Assembly: GCA_022792535.1 (NCBI GenBank) | Contig: JAAWBG010000017.1 | Span: 1-64,000, forward strand | Source: Lachnospiraceae bacterium | Lineage (GTDB): Bacteria > Bacillota > Clostridia > Lachnospirales > Lachnospiraceae | Reading direction: 5' to 3' | DNA length: 64,000 bases | Shown: positions 17,123 to 25,460 of the stretch, in pieces | Layout: every line of letters begins with the position of its first letter | How positions within the stretch are numbered: the first letter of the stretch is position 1 | Notes under the pieces: model-generated | What the model was told of the DNA's origin: nothing | What the model saw: only the letters and a program-made list of their open reading frames with translations | Database searches by the model: none | Made by a program: the position numbers and the translations under genes

Positions 17123-17932
17123 TTATTCTGCATTCTCCTGCTTACTGCCTCGCTTGCCTCCTTTGCGTCCTTTTGAGGCCGCTTTTTTGGCTGGCTTTGG
17201 AGCTGCAGTTTCCTGAGATTCCTGTTCCGGGGAACCTTCCCCTTCTTCCGCCTCAGAATCTATCGCCTCCTGTGCGCTTTCTCCAGAGGGATTATCTGTC
17301 TCTGCTTCCTGTGTATTTTCTACAGGCGCTTCCACAGAATCCGGCTCTGTTTCCAGTACATTTTCCACAGGTGTATCTGCACTCTTCGCCTCTGTTTCCT
17401 GTACAGATACCTCCGCATTATCCGGCTCTGTTTCTGGTGCATCTTCTACAGATACTTCCGGCACAGAAGTTTTCTCTGCCGCCTCATCTACTTGTTCCGG
17501 CACTGAGACGGGCTGACTTTCTTTTATCTGCTCTGCCTTTTGTTCTTCTGGCTCTGACAGCAGTTTTTCTTCCTCTTTCACTTCACCTGAACGTTTTGAT
17601 GGTGTGGGCGGCTCTGGCATATCCGGCCCTTTTGACGGTTGTGTGTCCCCAACAGTATCCGGATTATGCACCAGCATGTCAAGTCCGGCAGAGGGACGGG
17701 GAATCACGCGCGTACTCACCACCTGGTTCACTTTAGCGGCTGCCATCCGAGCTGCATCTACCGCAGCTTTTACTGCTCCCACATCACCTTGAACTTTGAT
17801 CGTCGTCCAGCCTCCGCCTCTTGTCAGCTCATAACCGATCAGCTCTACATTGGCTGACTTCACTGCTGCGTCTGCCGCCTCAATGCCGGCCGCCAATCCC
17901 TGCGTCTCTATGAGCCCTAAACTTTTCTTCAT
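17123..17932 (-). CDS. pduK: PduK-like shell protein with long charged tail
   Basis: 269 residues. Residues 1-87 are a BMC-H domain (LGLIETQGLAAGIEAADAAV to ...STRVIPRPSAGLD). Residues 95-245 are a low-complexity acidic tail rich in Glu, Pro, Ser and Val, with repeats such as VENVLETEPDSVEAPVENTQE. The final 25 residues are strongly basic (KPAKKAASKGRKGGKRGSK), like histone H1 tails. Salmonella PduK also has a C-terminal extension, but there it is short and Cys-bearing; no such Cys pair is seen here. The tail could anchor enzymes, the nucleoid or other shells. It overlaps pduH by four bases. Confidence 0.85.
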   Translation of the reverse strand: MKKSLGLIETQGLAAGIEAADAAVKSANVELIGYELTRGGGWTTIKVQGDVGAVKAAVDAARMAAAKVNQVVSTRVIPRPSAGLDMLVHNPDTVGDTQPSKGPDMPEPPTPSKRSGEVKEEEKLLSEPEEQKAEQIKESQPVSVPEQVDEAAEKTSVPEVSVEDAPETEPDNAEVSVQETEAKSADTPVENVLETEPDSVEAPVENTQEAETDNPSGESAQEAIDSEAEEGEGSPEQESQETAAPKPAKKAASKGRKGGKRGSKQENAE

Positions 17933-18300
17933 GCCCTCACCTCCCTATTCAAAGGCTTTAGCGGCAGCTTTTTTACCAGCCGGGCCGCATTAGCCCCTAG
18001 GATACGCGCCTGTTCCAGAGACCGAACTGGAATCTGAAACAAAGGCCGCTCATGATCTAGTTTGGAAATATTCAGAACTGCATTCTGCCCGTCCATTCCC
18101 ACACCCACGCCCAGCCGGGAAGCCTGTGCACCAGTCCAGGCCAGTGCCAGGGCATCACCTTCTGTCTTTGTCCAGGTCTCCCATGGAATACCCTCTTCCT
18201 CCAGTCCGTAAAGGAGCTGTTGAAAAGCGGGCTCTGGAACCTCTGGACTGCACAATACATGAACCGTAGGCTTTGTCATTTCGATTTGGGCAGGGTTCAT
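17929..18300 (-). CDS. pduH: Diol dehydratase reactivase, small subunit
   Basis: 123 residues. The fold is related to the beta subunit of the dehydratase (PTVHVLCSPEVPEPAFQQLL, AWTGAQASRLGVGVGMDGQ). With PduG it expels damaged cobalamin from inactivated diol dehydratase using ATP. It overlaps both pduG and pduK by four bases, so translation is coupled. Confidence 0.93.
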   Translation of the reverse strand: MNPAQIEMTKPTVHVLCSPEVPEPAFQQLLYGLEEEGIPWETWTKTEGDALALAWTGAQASRLGVGVGMDGQNAVLNISKLDHERPLFQIPVRSLEQARILGANAARLVKKLPLKPLNREVRA

Positions 18301-20123
18301 ACAGTCTCCCCCCTTTCCATCAGGGAAAGCACCAGTCCTGTCGCCACTGCGTTGCGGGGACCTTCCGTTCCACGGATGTTTCCTCGGCCTGCCACCACCC
18401 TATACTGTGACAGCGCGTCTGTGACCATCTGCGGAACCTCAAAATCCAAAGCAGAACCTCCTACCAGCACAACAAACTGAATATCCCGGACATTTCCGGT
18501 AGGACTGACTCTGGTCAGCGCGCGCAGCGCGTTTGTTACAAATACTTTTTGCTTTGCCTGGCGTCGGATCAGTCGAATCTTTTCCATAGACCAATCACCT
18601 TCCAGCGGAATCATTTTGTCTTCTTTCAGAATAACCGTTTTTGCAAAAATATTGGGACTCAAGGGTTCTGAGAAAAACTCTACGGTTCCGTTCTCGTGAC
18701 GGATATGGAAAAAGCTCTCCACTTTTGCCAGAGGATATTTCTTCACATCTTCCGCCATATCAAAGCTGTCTAACCCCATCTCAGACTGGATCAGCAGCGT
18801 CACCATATTGCCTGCGCCTGCCAAATGAATGGAATGGATCTCTCCTTCTCCATTGATGATAGACGCATCGGTAGATCCTGCGCCCATGTCCAAAATAGCC
18901 AAAGGTTTGTTGGTACCTGGCGTCGTCAAGGCTCCTCGAATCGCCATATCGGCCTCCACGCCTCCAACCTGAACCGGAATTCCGATCTGTTCAGAAAATT
19001 CTGAGGCAATGGCTTCCATCTGAAGACGGTCTGCTTTTACCATGGCGGCAATTCCCACAGCGTTTTCCTGGGAAAACTCGTTGGCCAAACCGCCCTGAAC
19101 TTTCTGCGGAGTGAAGGTGTCTACTGCCAGCAAATCCTGAATATGAATATCCTTCGGGTGCTGTTTCGTCAGATTCGCCATAACTTGGCGGACTTTTTCT
19201 AACATGCCGCCTGCGTTTGTCCCTGGCTCTCCCCGGACGTCTTCCAGAACAGGAAGGGACTCCACCGCCTGCATAATCTTTTCTCCTCCTGCGTCCACAT
19301 CTACTTTCACAGTCCGGTTCTGACCGTAAAATTCAATGAGACCAGCAGGAATTTTCCTTTCCTTGACATCGCCTGCAGGAGTCTTAATAACCACAGCAGA
19401 GCGATTGCCGATCAATGCACGGGCGATAGGAACTACCTGCCTCGTCTCTTCAGAAGACAAACCAAAAAGTGTCGCGATCCCATATGGATTGGACAGTACT
19501 TCCACCACGCCGCCTACACCGGCAACCTCCACTGCAGAGCGCATACCCATAGGAACTTTATCCACCAGAGATACCTCGTCTACAATGGGAATCTTACGGT
19601 GCAGACGGTTGTGAATCAACACACCGTCATCCCGCTGGACGATAGCAGCGGTTACCCGCCGCCTCTCCATAGATCCTTCGTTGATCAGCCTTGCAGCGTC
19701 CTCAAAGTCCACGCTGGCAGGTATCACTACAATATAGTCTTTTCCTTCTGGCGCTGCTGCAAGCTGCGTGACCAAAATAGTCTCCCCTACGCCAACGCCC
19801 ATGCCGCCGGGCGTAGAGGGATTGTGTCCGATCATCGTAGATTCCGTGATAATGGTCTCTGTGATAGTCTCCATAGCTACATCGCCGATAACCGGAGCCG
19901 CCTCATTCAGACATACCTCCGAGAGTTCTGTTATCTCAACGCCCACCTTCTCCATTGCACTGGTCAAAGAATGGACGACACCATTGATGTTCTGCCGGGT
20001 TCCCTTGATACCCGTTGTGGGTACTGTGCCGCTGGCCAAAAACTCTATGTGATTTCCATCAATCTTTGCCAGAGCTGTCTCTGTCGTTGCATTTCCAATA
20101 TCAATGCCTGCAACAATTTTCAT
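18297..20123 (-). CDS. pduG: Diol dehydratase reactivase, large subunit
   Basis: 608 residues, the normal length for PduG/DdrA. It has an Hsp70-like ATPase fold with MKIVAGIDIGNATTETALAK at the N-terminus and AILDMGAGSTDASIINGEGE as the second phosphate motif. It works with PduH as a molecular chaperone that swaps inactive for intact adenosylcobalamin. It starts 28 bases after pduE. Confidence 0.95.
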   Translation of the reverse strand: MKIVAGIDIGNATTETALAKIDGNHIEFLASGTVPTTGIKGTRQNINGVVHSLTSAMEKVGVEITELSEVCLNEAAPVIGDVAMETITETIITESTMIGHNPSTPGGMGVGVGETILVTQLAAAPEGKDYIVVIPASVDFEDAARLINEGSMERRRVTAAIVQRDDGVLIHNRLHRKIPIVDEVSLVDKVPMGMRSAVEVAGVGGVVEVLSNPYGIATLFGLSSEETRQVVPIARALIGNRSAVVIKTPAGDVKERKIPAGLIEFYGQNRTVKVDVDAGGEKIMQAVESLPVLEDVRGEPGTNAGGMLEKVRQVMANLTKQHPKDIHIQDLLAVDTFTPQKVQGGLANEFSQENAVGIAAMVKADRLQMEAIASEFSEQIGIPVQVGGVEADMAIRGALTTPGTNKPLAILDMGAGSTDASIINGEGEIHSIHLAGAGNMVTLLIQSEMGLDSFDMAEDVKKYPLAKVESFFHIRHENGTVEFFSEPLSPNIFAKTVILKEDKMIPLEGDWSMEKIRLIRRQAKQKVFVTNALRALTRVSPTGNVRDIQFVVLVGGSALDFEVPQMVTDALSQYRVVAGRGNIRGTEGPRNAVATGLVLSLMERGETV

Positions 20124-20151
20124 AGTGGAACCTCCTGACTTATGCAGAATC

Positions 20152-20661
20152 TTAGAATTTCTTCAGCCTGCCTCTCTGTTCATAGACATCAGCAGCCTCC
20201 CGAACAAGAGCAGCCGCTGTTTTTGCACCGTACTTCTGATCCAGCTCATTGGCAATATCAATCAAATCCTGTTTGCTGGAACGATAAGGACGCAATGCGT
20301 TATAGATTTCCAGAAGACGATCATCCGGCACTGCAATCAATTCAGCCGCGCGACGCAGATTTCCTGCAAAGGCTTCACGATTTACAGACTCTGCCACCTG
20401 TGCCTGCATTTCCAGGGTCTCTGGAGAAATACGCATATCGTCTGCTGTAACCTCTCCGGAAACCACTTTTTCATAGCTTAAAGAAGAAAATGACTTGCCG
20501 GTAGGCGTCTTAATCTTATCAGCCATGTTCTCAGCCAGAGGATAATTTGCAGCTGTAACTTTGCCGCCGGCAGAGGCAGCAGGAGCTGACGCAGACTCCC
20601 CGTTATTCATGGCCTGCATAACCTGTTCTACTATCTGTTTCATTAAAAGTTCCTGATCCAT
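20152..20661 (-). CDS. pduE: Propanediol dehydratase, small subunit
   Basis: About 169 residues from the ATG at 20661 (MDQELLMKQIVEQVMQAM), 7 bases after GGAGG; the ORF track begins earlier. It is the gamma subunit of the (alpha-beta-gamma)2 B12-dependent diol dehydratase. The N-terminal helix and the Ala/Ser linker that follows (SASAPAASAGGK) look like an encapsulation tag. The conserved core VNREAFAGNLRRAAELIAVP is present. Confidence 0.94.
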   Translation of the reverse strand: MDQELLMKQIVEQVMQAMNNGESASAPAASAGGKVTAANYPLAENMADKIKTPTGKSFSSLSYEKVVSGEVTADDMRISPETLEMQAQVAESVNREAFAGNLRRAAELIAVPDDRLLEIYNALRPYRSSKQDLIDIANELDQKYGAKTAAALVREAADVYEQRGRLKKF

Positions 20662-20675
20662 CATCCTGCCTCCTT

Positions 20676-21353
20676 TCATTGAAATGAAACTGCGACAGCC
20701 TGAGGTCGCTTATCGTTATCTACATGTTCTGTTTCTTTTATGTGCAGCAATGCTGCGATCGCCTGATAGGTAGGACGCGCCATCTGGTCATTGCGGACTG
20801 GTACTGGCGTAGGAGCCTCACCTTTCGCATATTTGGCAGCGTTTTTACCAATCTGACGGAATGTTTCCATCTCAATCAACGGAGCCTGTGAGAAGAGTTC
20901 CAGATTGCTCAGAGGCGGCAGATCCTTCTGATGGATTACCGTGGTTCCCTTAGACTGGATACCAATTCCAATACCGGAACCGGAATACTCAGCTGCATCA
21001 TGGGCAATAAAGGAAACATCGGAGGTACGGTATACACGTACCACACGCCATTTCAAACCTTCTTCTTCAATACCGGCAATAATCTCACGCAGCACCTTAT
21101 CATGGGGCTGATGAATAATAGTCTCAGTCTGATAGATGCCAAAGGCCGGCGCCAGTCCGATCACAACTTCATCAGGAGCCGCACCTTTTGGTGCATCGCC
21201 CTGTTCCGTCAATGTCATCTTGCCGGACATAGGCTGGTTTACAGTCACGGATGTAGCTGCAGGGGCTGCAGATGCTGCAGGCGCTGCCTGGCCGACCATC
21301 TCTTTCACTACTTCTTCAATGACGCTTCGTAATGTTTTTTCGTCAAAAGTCAT
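20676..21353 (-). CDS. pduD: Propanediol dehydratase, medium subunit
   Basis: 225 residues, the beta subunit, which holds the lower side of the cobalamin. The core is typical: [40 protein letters not shown] and [20 protein letters not shown]. The N-terminal helix [20 protein letters not shown] plus an Ala-rich linker match the PduD targeting sequence. 18 bases separate it from pduC. Confidence 0.95.
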   Translation of the reverse strand: MTFDEKTLRSVIEEVVKEMVGQAAPAASAAPAATSVTVNQPMSGKMTLTEQGDAPKGAAPDEVVIGLAPAFGIYQTETIIHQPHDKVLREIIAGIEEEGLKWRVVRVYRTSDVSFIAHDAAEYSGSGIGIGIQSKGTTVIHQKDLPPLSNLELFSQAPLIEMETFRQIGKNAAKYAKGEAPTPVPVRNDQMARPTYQAIAALLHIKETEHVDNDKRPQAVAVSFQ

Positions 21354-21371
21354 GTCTGTTACACCTCCTTC

Positions 21372-23033
21372 TTAAATGTCTTCCGGCCGAATAGCATTGG
21401 GGATATCACTGATCTGTTTCCATCTCTCTTCACTGATCTGGTAACCAGTCATAGGCCCATGATAATCATTCGGAACATTGACAGCAGACAATACATGGAA
21501 ATTGTCTCCAAAGATCGAAGCTGTGTGGAGGTAATCTCCTGCCACTTTCTGGCGAAGCATGTTGTAAATATTCTGAGCCACATCCGGGAATCCAGATTTG
21601 TCAAGAGCTTTCACAAAATCTACACCTGTTATATTACGTGCCATCATATCTTCAATCGCTTTTAAGTCTTCATTTACATTACGATCCGGCATATCATTGG
21701 ATCCATTGGCATAAGTAGCCGCTTCCACTTCTGCATCTGTAATAGGAGGCAGACCCAATTCACGGAATAATCCCTGAAGAGCACGCGCCGCCTTGTTACG
21801 AGCTTTGATAACGTCTTCCTCACGTACTGGCTGCAGACCACCGTCTATCTTCATATCGCGCTGGATAATATTCCAGTCATCATAATCCTCTGCATCCCAG
21901 TTAGAGCCGGCAAACATATTGTCATAGTTCGGTGTAGCAGAGTAACCAGAGCATATGTAATCGGTGCCTGAGAAGAACTGCGGTACGCTTCGAGCCACAC
22001 GACGCAGATCAGAATGGGTAAAGGTCTGGTCATTGGAAGTGGTGGATTCAAGATCCAAAAGCATAGCGATCAAGTTCTCTGCTGCGATTGCACGAATACC
22101 GCCCGGTACGCCAGCCGGCACGCCTACGCAGGATACGGAACCATTCTGTGTTCCCTGCACCCCTGCACCCTTGGTAACTGCAAGACAGCGTGCTTCCAGA
22201 TACAGCATGGATTTGCCTTCTGCATATCCCATCTGAACTTCGGAACCTGTACCAGAGGTGAAACGCATCTTCAAACCACGGCTTGCATAGCAGCTAGCCA
22301 AAAATGCTTTTGAATAAGGTGTATCGTCACCGTCCATAAATACCGGTTCTGTACCATATACAGAGATAGTCTCCGCATATGTGGTGAAGCCGCGCATACC
22401 AAGCATCAATTCTGTCGCTTCTTCCAATGCGCATTGGGTCATAACGCCAGGACGTCCTACCTGAGCGCCTACCATAATTGCAATTGCATTAAAAGGTGCA
22501 TAACGTGCAATACCAACAGTGGTCTCCATCTCTGCAAATCCACGTACGCCTGCTTCTGCGGCGTCGGCAGCAATCTGAACCGGATTATCTTTCACATTGG
22601 TAACATGACACTGATTTGCAGGCATCAGGCGGGCACGCATCTTTGTCATACCCATCATAATCTCTACGATAGTCATCTTGCCTACAACTTCCGTCAATTT
22701 TGCCGGTGTAATAGAAAGTGTAATATCCAAAATCTCTTTACGGGAAACATTGATATCTACAATTTTACGGGCAATTTCCAGGGAATCCAGCGCCATAGCT
22801 TTTTCTGCATTCTCCAGACGGATTGCATGATCTGCAATAAAAGTATCCAACATATCAAAATCAGCGCGGCATTTGCCATCTAATTCTGTCACACGCCCAT
22901 TTTCAATTTTAATACTGGGGGTCGGATCAAAAGGGCTGTTCATAGCGATCAGACCAACTTCCGGCCACTCTTTGACATATCCGTCCTGATTTACCGGGCG
23001 GTTTGCCAATACTTCAAAACGCTTTGATTTCAT
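21372..23033 (-). CDS. pduC: Propanediol dehydratase, large subunit
   Basis: 553 residues, the alpha subunit with the TIM barrel, which converts 1,2-propanediol to propionaldehyde with adenosylcobalamin. My count shows the catalytic residues at the positions known for the Klebsiella enzyme: His143 (NQCHVTN), Glu170 (AEMETTVG), Glu221, Gln296, Asp335 (TSNDQTF) and Ser362. So no gap separates the two up to that point. Glycerol or other diols are possible alternative substrates. It comes third in the operon, 20 bases after pduB. Confidence 0.97.
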   Translation of the reverse strand: MKSKRFEVLANRPVNQDGYVKEWPEVGLIAMNSPFDPTPSIKIENGRVTELDGKCRADFDMLDTFIADHAIRLENAEKAMALDSLEIARKIVDINVSRKEILDITLSITPAKLTEVVGKMTIVEIMMGMTKMRARLMPANQCHVTNVKDNPVQIAADAAEAGVRGFAEMETTVGIARYAPFNAIAIMVGAQVGRPGVMTQCALEEATELMLGMRGFTTYAETISVYGTEPVFMDGDDTPYSKAFLASCYASRGLKMRFTSGTGSEVQMGYAEGKSMLYLEARCLAVTKGAGVQGTQNGSVSCVGVPAGVPGGIRAIAAENLIAMLLDLESTTSNDQTFTHSDLRRVARSVPQFFSGTDYICSGYSATPNYDNMFAGSNWDAEDYDDWNIIQRDMKIDGGLQPVREEDVIKARNKAARALQGLFRELGLPPITDAEVEAATYANGSNDMPDRNVNEDLKAIEDMMARNITGVDFVKALDKSGFPDVAQNIYNMLRQKVAGDYLHTASIFGDNFHVLSAVNVPNDYHGPMTGYQISEERWKQISDIPNAIRPEDI

Positions 23034-23053
23034 AGCTTACAGCTCCTTCCTGA

Positions 23054-23857
23054 TTAAAGAATGTAAGGGGTAGTGGTTGATTTCAGTTCCTCGTCCGGCG
23101 CCAGGCTCTTCAACAACTGAAGTCCTACGTCACGAGCCGCGATAATTGCCTGTTTTACTGCTCCAGAATCGCCAGAGAAGAAATAATTTACCTCATTAGA
23201 GAAACTGGTCCCGCCATTGCCAGGGGTTGCAAGGGTTACAGCGTCAATCGTTGCAGCCTTAGAAGCCGCGTCGGCCAGAACCACACCGATACCAGCCGGA
23301 GCACCTACGGTAATGCCAAAGGCTTTGCCAAGAGGTGCGCCCCAAACTTTATTTAATACATAAGAAGCACGTGCACTGTACTGGAATTCCAGATGACCAG
23401 CACTATTGCCATATACATCACCCATGGTACGAGGAATCTCACGCAGGCATACTTCTACTGCACGCCGGGCATCTGATACATCCTCTGCGCCAAAGATAAT
23501 CAAAGAACCATGACCTGCACCGCCTTCTGTGTCACGGGGACACTCTACCAGAAGACATTCACTGTTGGTAGCCTTTACTGCTTCATCTGCTGCAAAAATC
23601 TGCGGGCCTGCTCCAACACGGTCACTGATAATACCGATAGCACGATATTTGGGGTCAATTTTAAGAGCTTCGTGAACCTGATGGTCAAGATTTGCAATAA
23701 CCAGTCCAATGGTATGACCCATAGTGGTGCCCACAAATTCTGTCAGGTTGCATTCTGACGAAGCAGCCTCGTTGCAGCATTCCTCTGCTGGAGAAGAAGC
23801 AGCGGCACCTAATCTCTTCATAACCTCTTCCACGATGTTGTTGTTTAATTCATCCAT
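23054..23857 (-). CDS. pduB: PduB trimeric shell protein
   Basis: 267 residues from MDELNNN (TTGGAGGG in front). There are two tandem BMC domains (IGLVIANLDHQVHEALKID and IGVVLADAASKAATIDAVTL) preceded by a 40-residue N-terminal extension that carries four cysteines (EECCNEAASSEC). In Salmonella the PduB N-terminus links the shell to the enzymatic core. Here the Cys-rich segment is unusual and might bind metal. It is the second gene of the operon. Confidence 0.92.
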   Translation of the reverse strand: MDELNNNIVEEVMKRLGAAASSPAEECCNEAASSECNLTEFVGTTMGHTIGLVIANLDHQVHEALKIDPKYRAIGIISDRVGAGPQIFAADEAVKATNSECLLVECPRDTEGGAGHGSLIIFGAEDVSDARRAVEVCLREIPRTMGDVYGNSAGHLEFQYSARASYVLNKVWGAPLGKAFGITVGAPAGIGVVLADAASKAATIDAVTLATPGNGGTSFSNEVNYFFSGDSGAVKQAIIAARDVGLQLLKSLAPDEELKSTTTPYIL

Positions 23858-23940
23858 GTGTTTTCCCTCCAATAATAATTTTTTTCCTTTTTCACATTCT
23901 TACAAAGGTGGCGGGTTTCCTCCAAGATTCTAAGATCCGA

Positions 23941-24219
23941 TTATCCAATATTCGGCAGAATCTTTTCCACATCCGTATGGGGTCTCGGAATAACGTGGCA
24001 GGAGACAACCGTGCCGACTTTTTCAGCGGCGATGGAACCAGCGTCTACAGATGCTTTTACTGCACCTACATCACCACGTACCATAACGGTAACTAAGCCA
24101 GAACCAATTTTCTCATAGCCGACCAGAGCAACATTTGCAGACTTAACCATGGCGTCTGCAGCCTCAATGGCGCCGACCAAACCTTTTGTCTCCACCATGC
24201 CAAGGGCTTCTCTTTGCAT
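23941..24219 (-). CDS. pduA: PduA-like hexameric shell protein
   Basis: 92 residues from [24 protein letters not shown] precedes this start and the ORF track's extra 18 residues lie in the leader. It is a canonical BMC-H domain ending in [18 protein letters not shown]. PduA hexamers form shell facets with a pore that favours propanediol over propionaldehyde. As first gene it should be made in the largest amounts. Confidence 0.94.
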   Translation of the reverse strand: MQREALGMVETKGLVGAIEAADAMVKSANVALVGYEKIGSGLVTVMVRGDVGAVKASVDAGSIAAEKVGTVVSCHVIPRPHTDVEKILPNIG

Positions 24220-24305
24220 TTTGCTTCCTCCTTGTCTTATCATGTTCTGCGGCGCATTCCTAAAATAAATCACACGACACGCTCGCGATTGGTTAATCTG
24301 TTGCT

Positions 24306-24382
24306 ATTTTCTAGTATACTAAAACTATACTTGTACTTTCTTGTCCTAATCAGAGACTTTTTTGTCTGATATTTTGTCTAAT
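24306..24382 (-). promoter_or_regulatory. Activator-dependent pdu operon promoter
   Basis: On the minus strand a -10 TATACT (24313-24318) lies about 95 bases before the pduA ATG, with no recognisable -35 at 17 bases. Upstream are three copies of a short direct repeat: ATTAGACAAA (24373-24382), ATCAGACAAA (24361-24370) and ATTAGGACAAG (24339-24349). The nearest sits at about -35 to -43, where an AraC-type activator would touch polymerase. The PocR-linked AraC regulator at 26654-27703 is the obvious candidate (inference). Confidence 0.6.
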
Positions 24383-24415
24383 CTGCACAATTCATTTTTC
24401 CAAACAAAATCTCAT

Positions 24416-25057
24416 TTATTTAATCTCCACAACTCCGTAATCTCCTAATTCAATCTGATCTCCAATCTGAACATCCAGTCTTTTCTGAAAAATCGGCCCA
24501 TCCACGGTAAGAGTGTGATATTCACCATTCTCTCCGCAGATATCAATGCCGGCCGCCTTCATATCTAAGATAGAGGTTTCATCAAGCACCCTTCCCAAAA
24601 GCTCCATGGGCAAAACTCTCCGATCAATGCTTTTGATCAGACATTGATAACCAAGCCGGACAATCTCATAGACAATTTCTTCCCTTCCCCGCTGCCACAA
24701 TGGAAAAAAGGGAACCAGTTGAAGGGCCTTGCAGCGTTCTTCTTCCCACTTCCGGTTTTGTTCAAGATCAATGTCGCCGAAACACACTCCCTCTGCTCCC
24801 ATATTTTTTGCTTTCAGCAAGCCTTTTTCAAAAGCTGATTGATAAGAAGCCCCATCTGCCGGGCAGGTTATCACAGGCAGATTCAAAGCCTCCGAATAAC
24901 GTTCCAGCATAGCAGGATCCGCCCCATGGAAATAGGAACGTTCCTCTGCTTCCTTCACCATGACCACAAGACATACGGGCTCATGGCCCTGCTCCAACAT
25001 TTTGTGAAGAGCCAGGGTACTGTCCTTTCCACAACTATACGACATAGCAAATTTCAT
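24416..25057 (-). CDS. Dph6-type ATP pyrophosphatase
   Basis: 213 residues. The PP-loop is SYSCGKDSTLALHKML at residues 6-21, with the Dph6/MJ0570 signature EGVCFGDIDLEQNRKWEEER and FPLWQRGREEIVYEIVRLGY. Eukaryotic Dph6 amidates diphthine. Bacteria lack diphthamide, and B12-linked homologues (e.g. BtuR-side PP-loop genes) suggest an amide ligation on another substrate. It sits just upstream of the pdu promoter on the same strand; a role in cobamide handling would be a guess. Confidence 0.8.
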   Translation of the reverse strand: MKFAMSYSCGKDSTLALHKMLEQGHEPVCLVVMVKEAEERSYFHGADPAMLERYSEALNLPVITCPADGASYQSAFEKGLLKAKNMGAEGVCFGDIDLEQNRKWEEERCKALQLVPFFPLWQRGREEIVYEIVRLGYQCLIKSIDRRVLPMELLGRVLDETSILDMKAAGIDICGENGEYHTLTVDGPIFQKRLDVQIGDQIELGDYGVVEIK

Positions 25058-25093
25058 AACATACCTCCAAAATTTTTCTCTATTTTATTTAGA

Positions 25094-25447
25094 ACAAAGT
25101 GGGCAAGCCCACATCAACTTCCCTACCCCTCAATCTTGAGGGGATTGCACACTTTGTCGCGCCGAGTGCAGTCGCTTTAGCGACATATTCCTTTTGCACG
25201 AGTGCGCATATTATTTTTATCTTATAGGAAGATACTTTCACGCTTTAGCGTGACACGGTCTTTCCTATAAGACAAGAAAGAATCCTGCTTTGCAGGATTC
25301 TCCGCCTGCGGCGGACCGCTCTTGCGGTTCATTTCCTTTCCGCCGCAGTGCGATAATCTTTTTTTATTCTATTGGGAAATCCCAAGAAATTTCCCAATAG
25401 AATAAACAGAGACTGTGCACTAACTTTTTAGTGCAGCAGTCTCTGCT
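25094..25447. repeat. Array of short hairpins in a gene-free stretch
   Basis: At least eight perfect or near-perfect inverted repeats follow one another: GTGGGC/GCCCAC (25099), CCCCTCAA/TTGAGGGG (25126-25143), GTCGCTTTAGCGAC (25171), CTTATAGGAA/TTCCTATAAG enclosing CACGCTTTAGCGTG, GAATCCTGCTTTGCAGGATTC, CCGCCTGCGGCGG, ACCGCTCTTGCGGT and ATTCTATTGGGAAAT/ATTTCCCAATAGAAT. Last comes CAGAGACTG...CAGTCTCTG (about 25417-25445), just past pduQ's stop, which probably serves as its terminator. No ORF covers them. They look like a pile of small intergenic repeat elements. Function unknown. Confidence 0.7.
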
Positions 25448-25460
25448 TTATCTCTTAATT

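Noticed and set aside
17119-17736. 205-aa plus-strand ORF rich in Leu/Pro
   Set aside because: Mirror of the repetitive acidic tail of the pduK-like gene; composition reflects the opposite strand.
19599-20138. 179-aa plus-strand ORF
   Set aside because: Antisense of pduG; Cys/His-rich only because of codon mirror effects.
25094-25447. CRISPR array
   Set aside because: The repeated units are different hairpins without a constant repeat or uniform spacers, and no cas gene is present.
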